From the NCBI GenBank assembly GCA_030141605.1, contig JAQGDQ010000864.1, forward strand, positions 1-64,000: DNA of 64,000 nucleotides, written 5' to 3'. This document shows positions 31,020 to 42,604 of the stretch, piece by piece (the first letter of the stretch is position 1; each line of letters begins with the position of its first letter). The notes under the pieces are model-generated. The model was not told the origin of the DNA, did no database searches, and saw only the letters and a list, made by a program, of their open reading frames with translations. A program made the position numbers and the translations under genes. The stretch comes from Tubiluchus corallicola (Eukaryota > Priapulida > Priapulimorpha > Priapulimorphida > Tubiluchidae).

Positions 31020-31720
31020 GTAGTAGTCACACCATTTAGCACACTTGTGGTAGTCACACTTACCACTAAGCACACTTGTGGTAGTCACACTTACCACTAA
31101 GAACACTGTGGTAGTCGCATGAACCACTAAGCACACTTGTGGTAGTCACACGTACCACTAAGCACACTTGTGGTAGTCACACGTACCACTAAGCACACTT
31201 GTGATAGTTACACTTTCTACTAAGCACCACACTGTGGTATTCACACTTACCACTAAGCACACTTGTGGTAGTCACACTTACCACTAAGAACACTGTGGTA
31301 GTCGCATGAACCACTAAGCACACTTGTGGTAGTCACACGTACCACTAAGCACACTTGTGGTAGTCGCATGAACCACTAAGCACACTTGTGGTAGTCACAC
31401 GTACCACTAAGCACACTTGTGGTAGTCACACTTTCTACTAAGCACACTTGTGATAGTTACACTTTCTACTAAGCACCACACTGTGATAGTCACACTTACC
31501 ATTAAGCACCACACTGTGGTAGTCACACTTACCACTAAGCACCACACTGTGGTAGTCACACTTACCATTAAGCACCACACTGTGGTAGTCACACTTACCA
31601 CTAAGCACCACACTGTGGTAGTCACATTTACCACTAAGCACACTTGTGATAGTTACACTTACTACTACGCACCACACTGTGGTTGTCACACGTACCACAC
31701 TGTGGTAGTCATGCTTATCA
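31020..31720. repeat. 31-bp minisatellite with hairpin-forming units (about 22 copies)
   Basis: Unit GGTAGTCACACGTACCACTA plus AGCACACTTGT, with 30-bp variants. GTGGTA and TACCAC within a unit are inverse complements separated by about 8 bases. Open frames on both strands are repeat artefacts. Confidence 0.95.
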
Positions 31721-34700
31721 CTATGGTAGTCATTACCGCATTGCCTCTGCTTCAACAAACCGTTTCACCAAACACGTATACTGACTCACCACATTAAGCA
31801 CCACTCACCACGCAGGACTGAAGTCCATCCTTCAATCACGCAACTAATTTATCAGCGTGACCATAGTCACACTGATGTATGTAAGCAAAATCAGAATTTT
31901 CTTTCGGACTATTTGTGGGCCCTAAAAAGGGCCCGGGGAAAAGGAAAAAGACAAAAACAGCGGTTGAATCCTCTTGATGCACGATGCCATGGGTTAAAAT
32001 ATTCCTCCTTGTGATATGCAGAATGTGACGATTTCATTTCCTGGAGTTAAGACTCGCTCTCTTCATCGTTCTTGGTACTTTCATCAACGTCTTTTCTTGG
32101 CGCAAGCACTCCTTAACTCAATCGGCCATGCAGACGAGCTTCATGACGCACTCGCTAGAGATACCTTCCAGAACTTTCATCTAGCAGCTATACTGCTTCA
32201 GTCTCGATGTGCAAACTGACTTCCTTTCTGCCTCAAATGTACAACAATGCATTCGTCACAACATTAATGTGGTAACATTACACACAGTATTACAGATTGT
32301 ATCTAGACTGTCTAGATCATCATAACTACGAATATCTTATAACAAAAAATTGTCACAACATAGTATAAACAATATATTATCGATAATTACGCCAGCAACA
32401 ATGCATTGACAGGTTCTGGTCTCTCGTTATGGACCCACTTGGTTTCGAACACAGAAAAACACTAGCACTTTTATCGTGTTGAACATATTCTCGGCAAAAA
32501 ATGCCTTGATGAGATCATTACTAAACACGCGCAAGAGAAATGTATCGCTGAAAGTGCCATTTCAAACATCACCGGCTTCCATCCACCGTTTACTTTACGA
32601 AATCTTTTTTTGGCACCCCAAGCCAAAAAGCCTAGAGTAATTTTTTGCTATTTTTTGTGAAATAAAGGGTGGACGTTGACGTGTGTTAAAAATCAATAAT
32701 TGCACTAATTAATGTCAATGATTAAAATCAGAACAGAAGCTGCCATTGCACATAACATGATGCTGATTCTAAATGGAACTAATCACTCTTGTAGAAGAAA
32801 CGTCACTACATATATGGCAGTTATTTGAGAGAACTACTACCAGTTTTTCTACACATCGCTTTATGAGGCTTCGCTTGCATCCATATTCCACCAGAACTCC
32901 CGTGGCAAGAACTCCACTGACGACAATTTACTCAGCGTACGCAAACCGACCAATCAAAGGCGGCTGCACAATATTTATGGCAAAATGTAGATGCATAGCG
33001 AACATTACAGAGGCACAATAAGACATTACATATTAATCGAAATGCAGAATAATCACGAAAAACCGCTTCACAGCAACGATATTTCTAGAGAATAGATTTA
33101 AAACCTACACTGCAAAGCTAAAAAGTTGAAACAAATCGTGTCACTTCTCGCGTAACACTTAGAAAGATGTCAAATTTCCAAAAAAAACATTTTCCGAGCA
33201 TTTAGTTCCATCGCGTTTTGAAAGACATCCTTATTACACGTAGTATTTATGCCATTCCGAGCAATGGTGCACTTTATTTCTCAACAATTAAATATAAAAC
33301 CTGCTTAACCTAACAAACATGCACATTCAAGCTTTACCTTAAGCTCAGTAAAAAAGAAACAAATTTTACGAGAAGCAATGAATTCTGCTCCAAGCGTTGC
33401 ATTCAGAACCTTATAGTTAGACATGAATCCACTAGGATACTCGTTTCGAAGGATTACGAAAACTCAAAAGTTCTACGTGCGCAAGTGTAACATTGTACAG
33501 AAACTACATAATTGACCACGCATAATACGTTTTAAGTAAAATACAAGATGTAAAACATCAAACAAGAAGCATTCGCCGTGTGAATGTGCTGGAGGCCAAA
33601 TTCATAAACAATGTCAGCACATTTTCCCGTTTATGAACAGCTATTACAAAAAAAATCTTATATAAAAGTCCGCAAATCACAGGGAGGGGAACACGAAAAA
33701 ATATACTCTTATTTACAGTATAAAAACTAGCTTTACAAGCGGGCATTGCATCTCAAGAGTAAACGACCTCAACGACACGAACAATAGTAACAAGCAAACA
33801 CGAAAAGGAGTATAATCCTATACAATATGAATCATATACAAAACAAATGTCAAACGGAAAAGACTCTATGCACAGCGCTCTGTGCACTTCATTACACAGC
33901 CGTGTTATTTCTAGCCGATACTATTAGCAAATCATACATACAAAACATGCAAATATATGTACGCGTAATCCGGTCTTAGCTCAGTATCTACTAAAGTCAG
34001 CAACTGACTATATCACTTGCTATCACAGCAATGGCTGAAAAACTATCGTTTAAATGTAAATTTGTTAAGAAATCAAGAAACTAGTCGTGCAACTAGTTGT
34101 AATGGAGGCATCCGCTTGAACAATGACAATAAAAATCAAGTTTCCTTAAACTTTTGGAAAAAATTCAGTACGAGTGGTTATTTTGCTAATATCCAAAGCT
34201 AGAAATATCACTGAGCACATAAGAATCCAATTTGCATGACAACTCAACACAGCACCGTTCTTGAGATGTCACTAAGACTACAGTCATCAATAACATTTAA
34301 TCAAATGTTAAACAAGCATGACAAAACTGCGAAAGCAACATTCACAAAATCAATGATCAAGCAATTTTTTAAATTCAATTCGCAGTACGAAAGTTAGACA
34401 CGGTCAAATACATCAATGAATAACGGCGCGCAAAAAATTCCGAAACTTGTGGGCGTGTCGTGCAAGTTTAACATTTAACCGAAAATCACTACAATCAACA
34501 ATTATTTACCGAGTAAAAATTGACGTGAATTATAACACAGGTGTCAAAAGACCAATATTTCCACATTGCTACGATGGGCGCTTGTAATATCAGCGTTTTG
34601 AGCCCATCTCTGACTAGAAAATTTGGTCCCTTGACTTACACGTTTGATCACCTGGTTAATAAGTATATATACAAAGAATAATACAAATTGTTCTTCAGTT

Positions 34701-34787
34701 CTTCTTAACTTAAACTCTTTGGTTTACACCAAACAACTTAACTTCACTCAATATGAAATATACAAACTTATATAGTGCATGTAGAAT
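31721..34787. other. Region between 31-bp array and PNRC-like exon
   Basis: AT-rich, with no recognised exon. Minus-strand AATAAA (TTTATT on +) near 33272 would suit a PNRC 3' UTR. A somewhat GC-richer patch at 32020-32220 has an open frame without similarity that I recognise. Confidence 0.4.
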
Positions 34788-35192
34788 TCATGCACTGACT
34801 TTGAGCATGTGCTTCAAATGCACTTCAAAGTTAGAAAACTCGTTCGCAGCAGGCCCCGTCTTCGAATCAAATCCAAACCAGTGCTGAGGCGGTTTAGGCA
34901 GTACTGTAGGCGACGGCGGCTCGCTAAACTTTGCGCCCGCGTACGCCTGAGTGGGACTTCCCGCTGCCTTTCTCGTCGGAGAAACCAAGCCCCTGGATGA
35001 AATTGTAACTAGTTGATCCGGAAGGGAAGGCGATTCCCGTGGCTTGAATGTAGGCGAACATCTCGGTTTTGGAGACGTTAAAGCCCTGGGCACCTTACCT
35101 CGATTGGGCTGGTACCTTGCTTTAAGTCGAACAAAGGCCTGCCCGGCCAATAAGTCACCGGATAAGTGACTTTCATCTCCTCCAAACGTCAT
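34788..35192 (-). CDS. PNRC-like protein (proline-rich nuclear receptor coactivator family)
   Basis: PNRC proteins bridge the decapping factor DCP1A and UPF1 in mRNA decay and bind nuclear receptors. This 134-codon open frame has the family signature near its end: YAGAKFSEPPSPTVLPKPP at 84-102, followed by QHW. The proline-rich SEPPSP/LPKPP segment is the EVH1-binding part. It is followed by an LKHML motif (126-130), equivalent to the LKTLL NR box of PNRC2, and the protein stops four residues later, as in PNRC2. Length is close to PNRC2 (139). The N-terminal half (1-83) is Ser/Pro/Arg-rich with TSPKPRCSP and VSPTRK but lacks the Lys-rich block I recall in vertebrates. The frame stays open upstream to 35240, with a stop at 35241-35243, so a 5' exon spliced in between is possible. 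Local GC is higher than in its surroundings. PNRC1 versus PNRC2 cannot be decided. Confidence 0.85.
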   Translation of the reverse strand: MTFGGDESHLSGDLLAGQAFVRLKARYQPNRGKVPRALTSPKPRCSPTFKPRESPSLPDQLVTISSRGLVSPTRKAAGSPTQAYAGAKFSEPPSPTVLPKPPQHWFGFDSKTGPAANEFSNFEVHLKHMLKVSA

Positions 35193-35243
35193 CTCTTGTA
35201 TTAACGGATCTGCTATGGAATGCTTCCGAAAAAAATCTTTTCA

Positions 35244-37480
35244 TCTAAAGATGAAATATCTGCAAAACGGCAAAAAGATGAATAGAAAATTTTTACTAAT
35301 AAGATTTAGTTTTATTTTCTGAAGAAAACAGCTAAGCGGTCACAGTGCCTGCTTGGCACCCAAAATTAAGCAGTGCCAAACGTGGGAGGTGTTATGGTCC
35401 AGTAACACTACAGCCACAAATACGAAACTCAAAGTGCTTTTGAGTGTCTAATCTTGCATTATAGACTTCAGAGTTCAGCATAGGCAGAAATGAAATTGTG
35501 ATTTAAAAAAGTATATGTAAAACAACAATTACAACTTTTATCAGTCCAGCTACACCAGTAAATCAATATATTGACAGGTGACCGATGAGCTGTTGAATTT
35601 TCGTAGCCTCGACAAATCACCAAAATGGCGTCAAGGCAAAATGACGCCGTTACAAACATACTGATGCGCACCGATCGAACTGATCTCGCAAAAAATTAAG
35701 CAATACAAAGTATTTTCAATTTTATATAAAAATGTTATATTACCGTTTGAAGCTCAAGACACCTGTCTTCACTATTATTGCCTTGATATTGAGAAAATAT
35801 ATCTTGCATCAGACTTCTTCCACAAAATTTGAAAGAAAAACAAATTTTTCCATCTACACCTTTCTTTGTCACTACAAAGCCCAGCTACTGTTGGCTGATT
35901 CGCTGTTAACCAATGATGTTGTTGGAAAATATCATGTGACTATGAGTCATGCGATGAGGTAATTGCCAAACATTGCGAAATCAACCAATCAGAATATTTT
36001 AGGGTTATTCGGTCATGGATGAGAGAGGCAAACGACGAACACCAACGGTTATTTTCGTTATTCGCCCACTGAAATAAATGCATCTTGGAACAACGCATTT
36101 ACGATGTATAATACATACCTGTACTTTGAAATAAATCTTCAGGATGTCTCTCAATGCTGAATTTTAAAATCAAGCTGCTAAATTACTCTTGATTCGGACA
36201 GTATAACACATAGACACGTTAGCCCAATTTGCATATCCCCCATGTGACAAACAGATACATCAGTTTTGCGCAGATATTAGCCTAACTAAACTGAGTATTA
36301 GGTGAAATGTTTAACAGATCTTAATAATTTTTTGCACATAAATAGTAAGTCTTGCATAAATTGCAAAAATATTCAAGTTCTTTTTTACCAATTATTATGC
36401 GAACTATCAAAATTTTTCATCAGCAAAAGTATGTGAAGAACATTAAAATTTATGAAAACACTTAAACAAAAAATATCACAAATTATGAAAGCAATTGAGC
36501 GTTAGAATATTAAACTAAAGTTTAATATTGATTTGAACAATTTAGCAATGGCGATCTCTATGAACAATTTTTCAACAAGTTACTATAGTTCTTTGCACAC
36601 GTTAATATTTTACTTAGTGATACATAATTTATCTAAAAACCTATTTTAATTTCCAGTTTATATTTTTATCTTAAATACGATTTAAAACCTTTAAAATTTG
36701 ATTAAACTCGAATTTGAAAGCCAAAAATTCCATTCTACCCGAATTCAATTTCTGTTAGTGTATGCTTACCCTGTGTGATTATGAATTAAATTCAGGATAT
36801 ATGTGTACGTTATTATAATAAACTACATCAATAACAAACAATAATATTCGATTTGACTTATCGCTAATTTTTGTAATGTTTCAAAGTTATGGTAAAAAAG
36901 TTTCAGAGTTTGTATGTTTCAAAGTTTCTAGGACTTGAAAATTTTAATTTATAGTGACAACAGTGTAGAAACGACTGAAAATGTTAGAGGCGCCATCTAG
37001 TACAATAATTTATGAAGAATTGTCGAATGCGTAAGAATTATACATAATCCTGGTCGATGCGGCGGCAATATTAGTTTTGGTATTACTAGTTGTGCTCAGA
37101 GCAGAATTTAAACTAACATTAATAAAAAACACCACCATAAAGTAAAAAGAACAAACAGTTGCCGTACTGAGCTAGAATTACACTCTGTAGATGTGTATTG
37201 CAATTGTATGGTAAAGGTTTTTCATTATATCGACTACAGATGGCGGCACATGGTTATAATTTTTCCAGCAATGACAAATTTAACTTGCCTTTTTCATAAA
37301 CAACAAGTAAATAAATCATCTTTCTAAATTGAAACGCGCGTTTGTACGATAATATTTACCTACTTGAAAACACTTTAATATTTTCCAGAAGTTGTACTAT
37401 TACCCATCAAGTTGCTGCCAAACCCCTCCCAACCTTGGTTTTTACAACATGCGGGTGAACGTATTTCAAGCTTGAATACT
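35244..37480. other. Gene-free interval between divergent PNRC-like and RING genes
   Basis: Two CCAAT boxes lie on + near 35909 and 35985, and a YY1-like AAAATGGCG near 35624. These could belong to promoters for either gene. The rest, 36000-37480, is AT-rich with nothing recognised. Confidence 0.35.
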
Positions 37481-37770
37481 CAGCTACAAGCTACAGTGTA
37501 CGCGTACAGAACGCAAAGCCAATACGCGTTGATAGGCAGGCAGACACAGTCGGCAGTCCTTGGCCATTAAATGCACTTGTTGGATTGGCAAGTAAGGCCC
37601 GCAGAGTGGAATCAGACTGGCTATTATTCCGAGCAGGTTTTGGGTGATTTTCGTTCAGGGAGTATTGTTGAATTCGGGAGGATGTGGGTCAGCCTTGCAG
37701 TGCTGTGCTTCAACCACTGCTAGACGAGACTTTACGTAGAACCTCTAGTGAAAGGAATCCAGTCAGGATT
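37480..37770 (+). promoter_or_regulatory. CpG-enriched putative promoter / 5' UTR of the RING gene
   Basis: Contains ACGCGTACAG, AATACGCGTTG and a CCAAT (GCCAATACG) near 37520, in contrast to AT-rich flanks. It leads into the candidate exon at 37771. Confidence 0.3.
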
Positions 37771-37839
37771 ATGTGTAGTTCTACACAGGATGTTTGCTGT
37801 CTGTACCATTACCCGGAGTTACTACAGCCAAATTTAACA
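37771..37839 (+). CDS. Candidate first coding exon of the RNF38/44-like gene
   Basis: ATG at 37771 opens 23 codons ending at a strong donor (ACA|GTAAGT at 37840). The phase is 0, matching the phase-0 acceptor at 46960. An in-frame TGA at 37669 lies upstream. The surrounding 37480-37840 is richer in CpG than neighbouring DNA, as expected of a promoter/first exon. The peptide (MCSSTQDVCC...) has no recognisable family match, and the intron would be 9.1 kb, so another exon may lie in between or this may be 5' UTR. Confidence 0.35.
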
Positions 37840-39004
37840 GTAAGTGAATTATACTGAGTAATACTAACAGTTTTTGTAATTTCACTGTATTTTTCACGAA
37901 ATAAAATCGTATAATATTTATAACGTGACTACTGTACCGCATTAAAACCTACACGTCTTAAGTAAACTACATTAACCTGCGGTACCTAGTTAAATGTTAG
38001 TGATGTTACAACTTAGAAATGGATGTAAATCTTTGAAATAAACACGAATTAATTTTATTTACTTACGTCATTATGTTAAAATTAATAATCTATTAAAGTT
38101 ATTTTAGCATTTAAAGATTAAAAAAAGTTCCGCCATGTACAAACATGGTGATTCTCATTAAGCTTTGTGGTGTGGCTACTACCTATCTCTGTTCACGTGT
38201 ACTGTACATTACCCTGCAATACATACCTACCTAGTTTAGCTGTAGCTTGCCTCCTATGTCCGTTAAACCTTGGCGGAACTTACTACACTGCTAGTATCTG
38301 ACCACGTAGTTGATATCATGAACTTAAGATGAGACCAGTTTTAGTAAATCCACTCCTACTGTAGAATAGTGAAAAGGATCGAACCTGATACAAGGTTGTA
38401 ATTCTTTCTTTGGTCTCGAAGGATTAGCATATTTATAATTATTGAAATACTCGAAAATTCTTAATGGAAAGTTTCGGCACAGTTAATTTATGATGAAAAA
38501 AATCAGAAAACATAAAAAAACAATTATTTCACAGTGGTTTTTTTTATTAATGTTAGCAATAGTAGTTTAAGGCAAATCATGACTGAGATAATAATGATAA
38601 AAAATACCAACTAACCTTTTTCATAGAATAAATATAACTATATAAAAACAAGCATTCTGTTCCCACTGCATTCTAAAATTTTAATTTCACTGCATCCAGA
38701 AATTCGCAAGCATCAGACAGCTATAGCCAATACTTCAGTGTTCTGTCACTAATCACGATTCTTTAAAAAAATTGGAAATAATTAAAGATATTTTTATTTT
38801 ATGATGATTTTAAATAATTAAGCACAGAACTAGAAGAGAGAGTATATGTATGTCATTGATAACACTATAGCAGCCAAAAATCGAAAAATATTTTAATGAT
38901 TTTTGTGCTATTTTATTCTTTTTTCTTTCACTTCTCACCTGTTCAATCGACTGTACTGATTGTTTTCTAAATTTATGTTGTACAGCTTGCATTCATGTTG
39001 TACA

Positions 39005-39560
39005 ATGTGGCTTTATGTTGTACAGTATGAGATTGTGCTGTACAGTACGAGCTTGTGTTTTACAGTATGAGTTTGTAATTGTACAGTACGAGTTTATGCT
39101 GTACAGTCTGAGTTTGTGTTGCACAGTACGAGGTTATGCTGTACAGTCTGAGTTTGTGTTGCACAGTACGAGGTTATGCTGTACAGCGTGGGTTTGTAAT
39201 TGTACAGTATGAGTTTGTAATTGTACAGTTATGAGTTTGTGTTGTACACCCTTTGCTTGTGTTGTACAGTACAAGCTTGTGCTGTACAGTACGAATTATT
39301 GCTGTACAGTACGAGCTTGTGATGTACATTACGAGTTTGTGGTGTACACCCTTTGCTTGTGTTGTACAGTACGAGTTTGTGCTGTACAGTACAAGCTTGT
39401 GATGTACAGTACAAGCTTGTGATGTACAGTACGAGTTTGTGATGTACAGTACAAGCTTGTGATGTACAGTACGAGCTTGTGATGTACAGTACGAGCTTGT
39501 GATGTATAGTACGAGTTTGTGCTGTCCAGTGTGATTTTTGTTGCACCTTTTGAATTATGC
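39005..39560. repeat. 20-bp minisatellite with GTACAGTAC core (about 28 copies)
   Basis: Unit TGTGATGTACAGTACGAGCT and variants. Lies in the putative first intron of the RING gene. Open frames on both strands are artefacts. Confidence 0.93.
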
Positions 39561-39884
39561 TGTGCAATATGAATTTATGTTATACCTGAATACAGTGTGA
39601 TTTTGTGCTGCACAGTCGATATCTAGATAAACAAGAACAATCCTACTTATTAGATTATTGCAGCAGCTTTACTTGCTCTTGAACTTTGTGTGGTACTTGA
39701 AATTGTACTAGCAACTATCGGGACCAAGGTTTGAAAATTTAGATTAAGTTGTAAGGATCCCTAGTATTATAGTTTGTATCCTGTAATTATAATTTTATTT
39801 TATTTTCTAAACAATTTTGTATTTTTTTATAATTTTACTGTAAATTATATGTTTAGAATAAATGGTATGTATTTCTAGACGGCC

Positions 39885-41010
39885 AAAAACGTATGAATTT
39901 TTAGTGTAATGATTCGTCAAAACACTGCGCGCTAGTAAATAGTAGCATGTTTTCATTGGATATTACGAATGTATATAAATTTTTAGTATTATAAATTGTC
40001 AACACACTGCGTGATTGTAAATACTAGCGTCTTTTCATTGGATATTACGAATGTATATAAATTTTTAATATAATAATTAGTCAAAACACTGCGTGATAGT
40101 AAATACTAGCGTCTTTTCATTGGATATTACGAATGTATATGAATTTTTAGTATAATAATTAGTCAAAACACTGCGTGATAGTAAATACTAGCGTCTTTTC
40201 ATTGGATATTACGAATGTATATAAATTTTTAGTATAATAATTGGTCAAAACACTGCGTGATTGTAAATACTAGCGTCTTTTCATCGGATATTACGAATGT
40301 ATACAAATTTTTAGTATAATAATTTGTCAAAACACTGCGTGATAATAAATACTAGCGTCTTTTCATTGGATATTACGAATGTATATAAATTTTTAGTATA
40401 ATAATTAGTCAAAACACTGCATGATAGTAAATACTAGCGTCTTATTGGATATTACGAATGTATATAAATTTTTAGTATTATAAATTGTCAAACACTGCGT
40501 GATAGTAAATACTAGCGTCTTTTCATTGGATATTACGAATGTATATAAATTTTTAGTATAATAATTAGTCAAAACACTGCGTGATAGTAAATACTAGCGT
40601 CTTTTCATTGGATATTACGAATGTATATAAATTTTTAGTATAATAATTCGTCAAAACACTGCGTGATAGTAAATACTAGCGTCTTTTCATTGGATATTAC
40701 GAATGTATATAAATTTTTAGTATAATAATTAGTCAAAACACTGCGTGATAGTAAATACTAGCGTCTTTTCATTGGATATTGCGAATGTATATAAATTTTT
40801 AGTATAATGATTCGTCAAAACACTGCGTGATAGTAAATACTAGCGTCTTTTCATTGGATATTGCGAATGTATATAAATTTTTAGTATAATGATTCGTCAA
40901 AACACTGCGTGATAGTAAATACAAGCGTCTTTTCATTGGATATTGCGAATGTATATAAATTTTTAGTATAAAGATTCGTCAAAACACTGTGTGGCAGTAA
41001 ATACTAGCTG
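39885..41010. repeat. 82-bp minisatellite (about 13.5 copies)
   Basis: TATTACGAATGTATATAAAT recurs every 82 bases, followed by TTTTTAGTATAATAATTAGT, AAAACACTGCGTGATAGTAA and ATACTAGCGTCTTTTCATTG. Edge units are more diverged than central ones. Confidence 0.95.
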
Positions 41011-41284
41011 TTTTGCGTGTAAATTTTGCATGTAATATGGAGACGGATGTTGCAGTGACTCAGTACCGCCTAGCTATCTCTAGCTGACTCGCTGTAACGT
41101 TCATACGCTGAGCTAGTTGCTTTACTGTGTAACACAAGCTAAGATTGAGCTAGAAGCCTCCAGCCCGCCGCCAAGCCTGGGCCCTCTACGCGGGATGTGC
41201 TTTCACCATTTAGTACAAAGCGAGTTTAGCGGGAATCCAACTTTTGTGGGTCGTGGCATTGTGGTGAACCACTATTATAAGTTC

Positions 41285-41757
41285 GCTGTTTGAAATTTCT
41301 ACGGTTGTGGTTGGTTCACACAGTGCACTGTACCGTGTAGTCATGTATCGTGTGATCGTGTAAATCGTATACGTGCACTGTCAGCGCGTTATTGATCATT
41401 AGTGGGTAACTTTGAAATTTCTACGCTTGTGGCTGGTTCACACAGTGCACTGTACCGTATAGTCATGTATCGTGTGATCGTGTAAGTCGTATACGTGCAC
41501 TGTCTGCGCATTACTGATCATTAGTGGGTACATAAACATTGCGTAGGAGGCCACAGTATACATAATAGCAGATAAATGTGTTGAGTTTGATTGTTGTAAG
41601 ATACAGACGTGCACAGTCAGCGCATTATTGATCATTAGTGGCAAGGTAAGCATTGTGTAGGAGCCCACAGCATATATAATAACAGATAAACGTGTTAAAT
41701 TTGATTGTTTTAAGGTACGAACGTGCACAGTATGTCCATTATTGATCATTAGTGGGT
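41285..41757. repeat. About 120-bp tandem units with shared GATCATTAGTGG end
   Basis: Two nearly identical 122-bp units (TTGAAATTTCTACG ... ATTGATCATTAGTGGGTAAC) are followed by two related units of about 115 bp that share the TGCACAGTCAGCG...GATCATTAGTGG half. This is a composite array. Confidence 0.85.
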
Positions 41758-41832
41758 AAATAGTAATAAGAATTTATTTTTTGCGTTCAAAACAACAATT
41801 ACAGATAGTAAAAAAACGAGTTACAAAGTTTA

Positions 41833-42040
41833 AAGAAGGGCGAGATGGCGAAAGAGCAAAAGGTGACTGTCATTACCCTCATTATCACTGTTACTACTCC
41901 ATATGTTCTGAGTTCAAATCCCACCGATGTCTAACCTTTTCAGGACTTAACGCCTGTCCTCTTCGTGGGGTGAGGTTTTGTAATCCTAGCTTATGCCTAT
42001 GCTCCATCAGAGTGCTCAGAATCACTCTTCTTCTTCTTTC
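41833..42040 (+). repeat. Possible tRNA-derived SINE
   Basis: GAGTTCAAATCCCACC near 41909 resembles a tRNA B box with flanking acceptor bases, and GATGGCGAAAGAGC about 65 bases upstream could be a decayed A box. No tRNA fold is intact. Only one copy is in the window. Confidence 0.3.
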
Positions 42041-42604
42041 TTAATTCTGGCGAATGGCAAACTGGTGATCTCTGGATCATTTGATTTTTGTCATTCATTT
42101 ACATAGATCTCTGACACAATAACTTATTATTTATATTCCAAACCAGATGCTGGACAATTCTGCACATACGACATTAGCCGTCGTCCTCTTAATTCGCAAT
42201 TGTGGATCCATTTACCCCTCACCACTGATTCTGAACTTCCAAATGCAATTAGATTTTTCGTGTTGAAGTCCCTGTGTCAACTGCCGAACATTCATTTTCA
42301 TGAAAACTTTGTCACGTGAAGAGTACAGACAATAATAACCACAATTAGCAGGCAATATAAACTAAACTGGTTTGATGATTTTTAAGGTTTTGACTACTAG
42401 GTGGTAGTGTACTGTTCATACTTAGTTTTCTGAAAACATAACACATTTTATTGTTGAACATCAGGCTTCAAAGACTATATAATTTTGTTGACATTAACAT
42501 ACGTGACGCTCTTTAAGTAGTGTTGTTAAAAACTGTTTTTAACATGGCTAACAATTTACCTTGTATGATCGTGTTTCACTCGACTAAATCTCTGAGTTTT
42601 GCTT

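Noticed and set aside
31020-31720. CRISPR-like array
   Set aside because: Units are contiguous with no unique spacers, and this is an animal intergenic region.
35345-35440. 5S rRNA-like stretch (ATTAAGCAGTGCC...CGTGGGAGG)
   Set aside because: Only about 14 of 23 bases agree with the best 5S block and the flanks do not follow; too weak for a gene or a 5S-derived SINE.
41781-42044. 87-codon frame as an exon of the RING gene
   Set aside because: No acceptor/donor pair of fitting phase and no resemblance to RNF38/44; better explained as SINE-like DNA.
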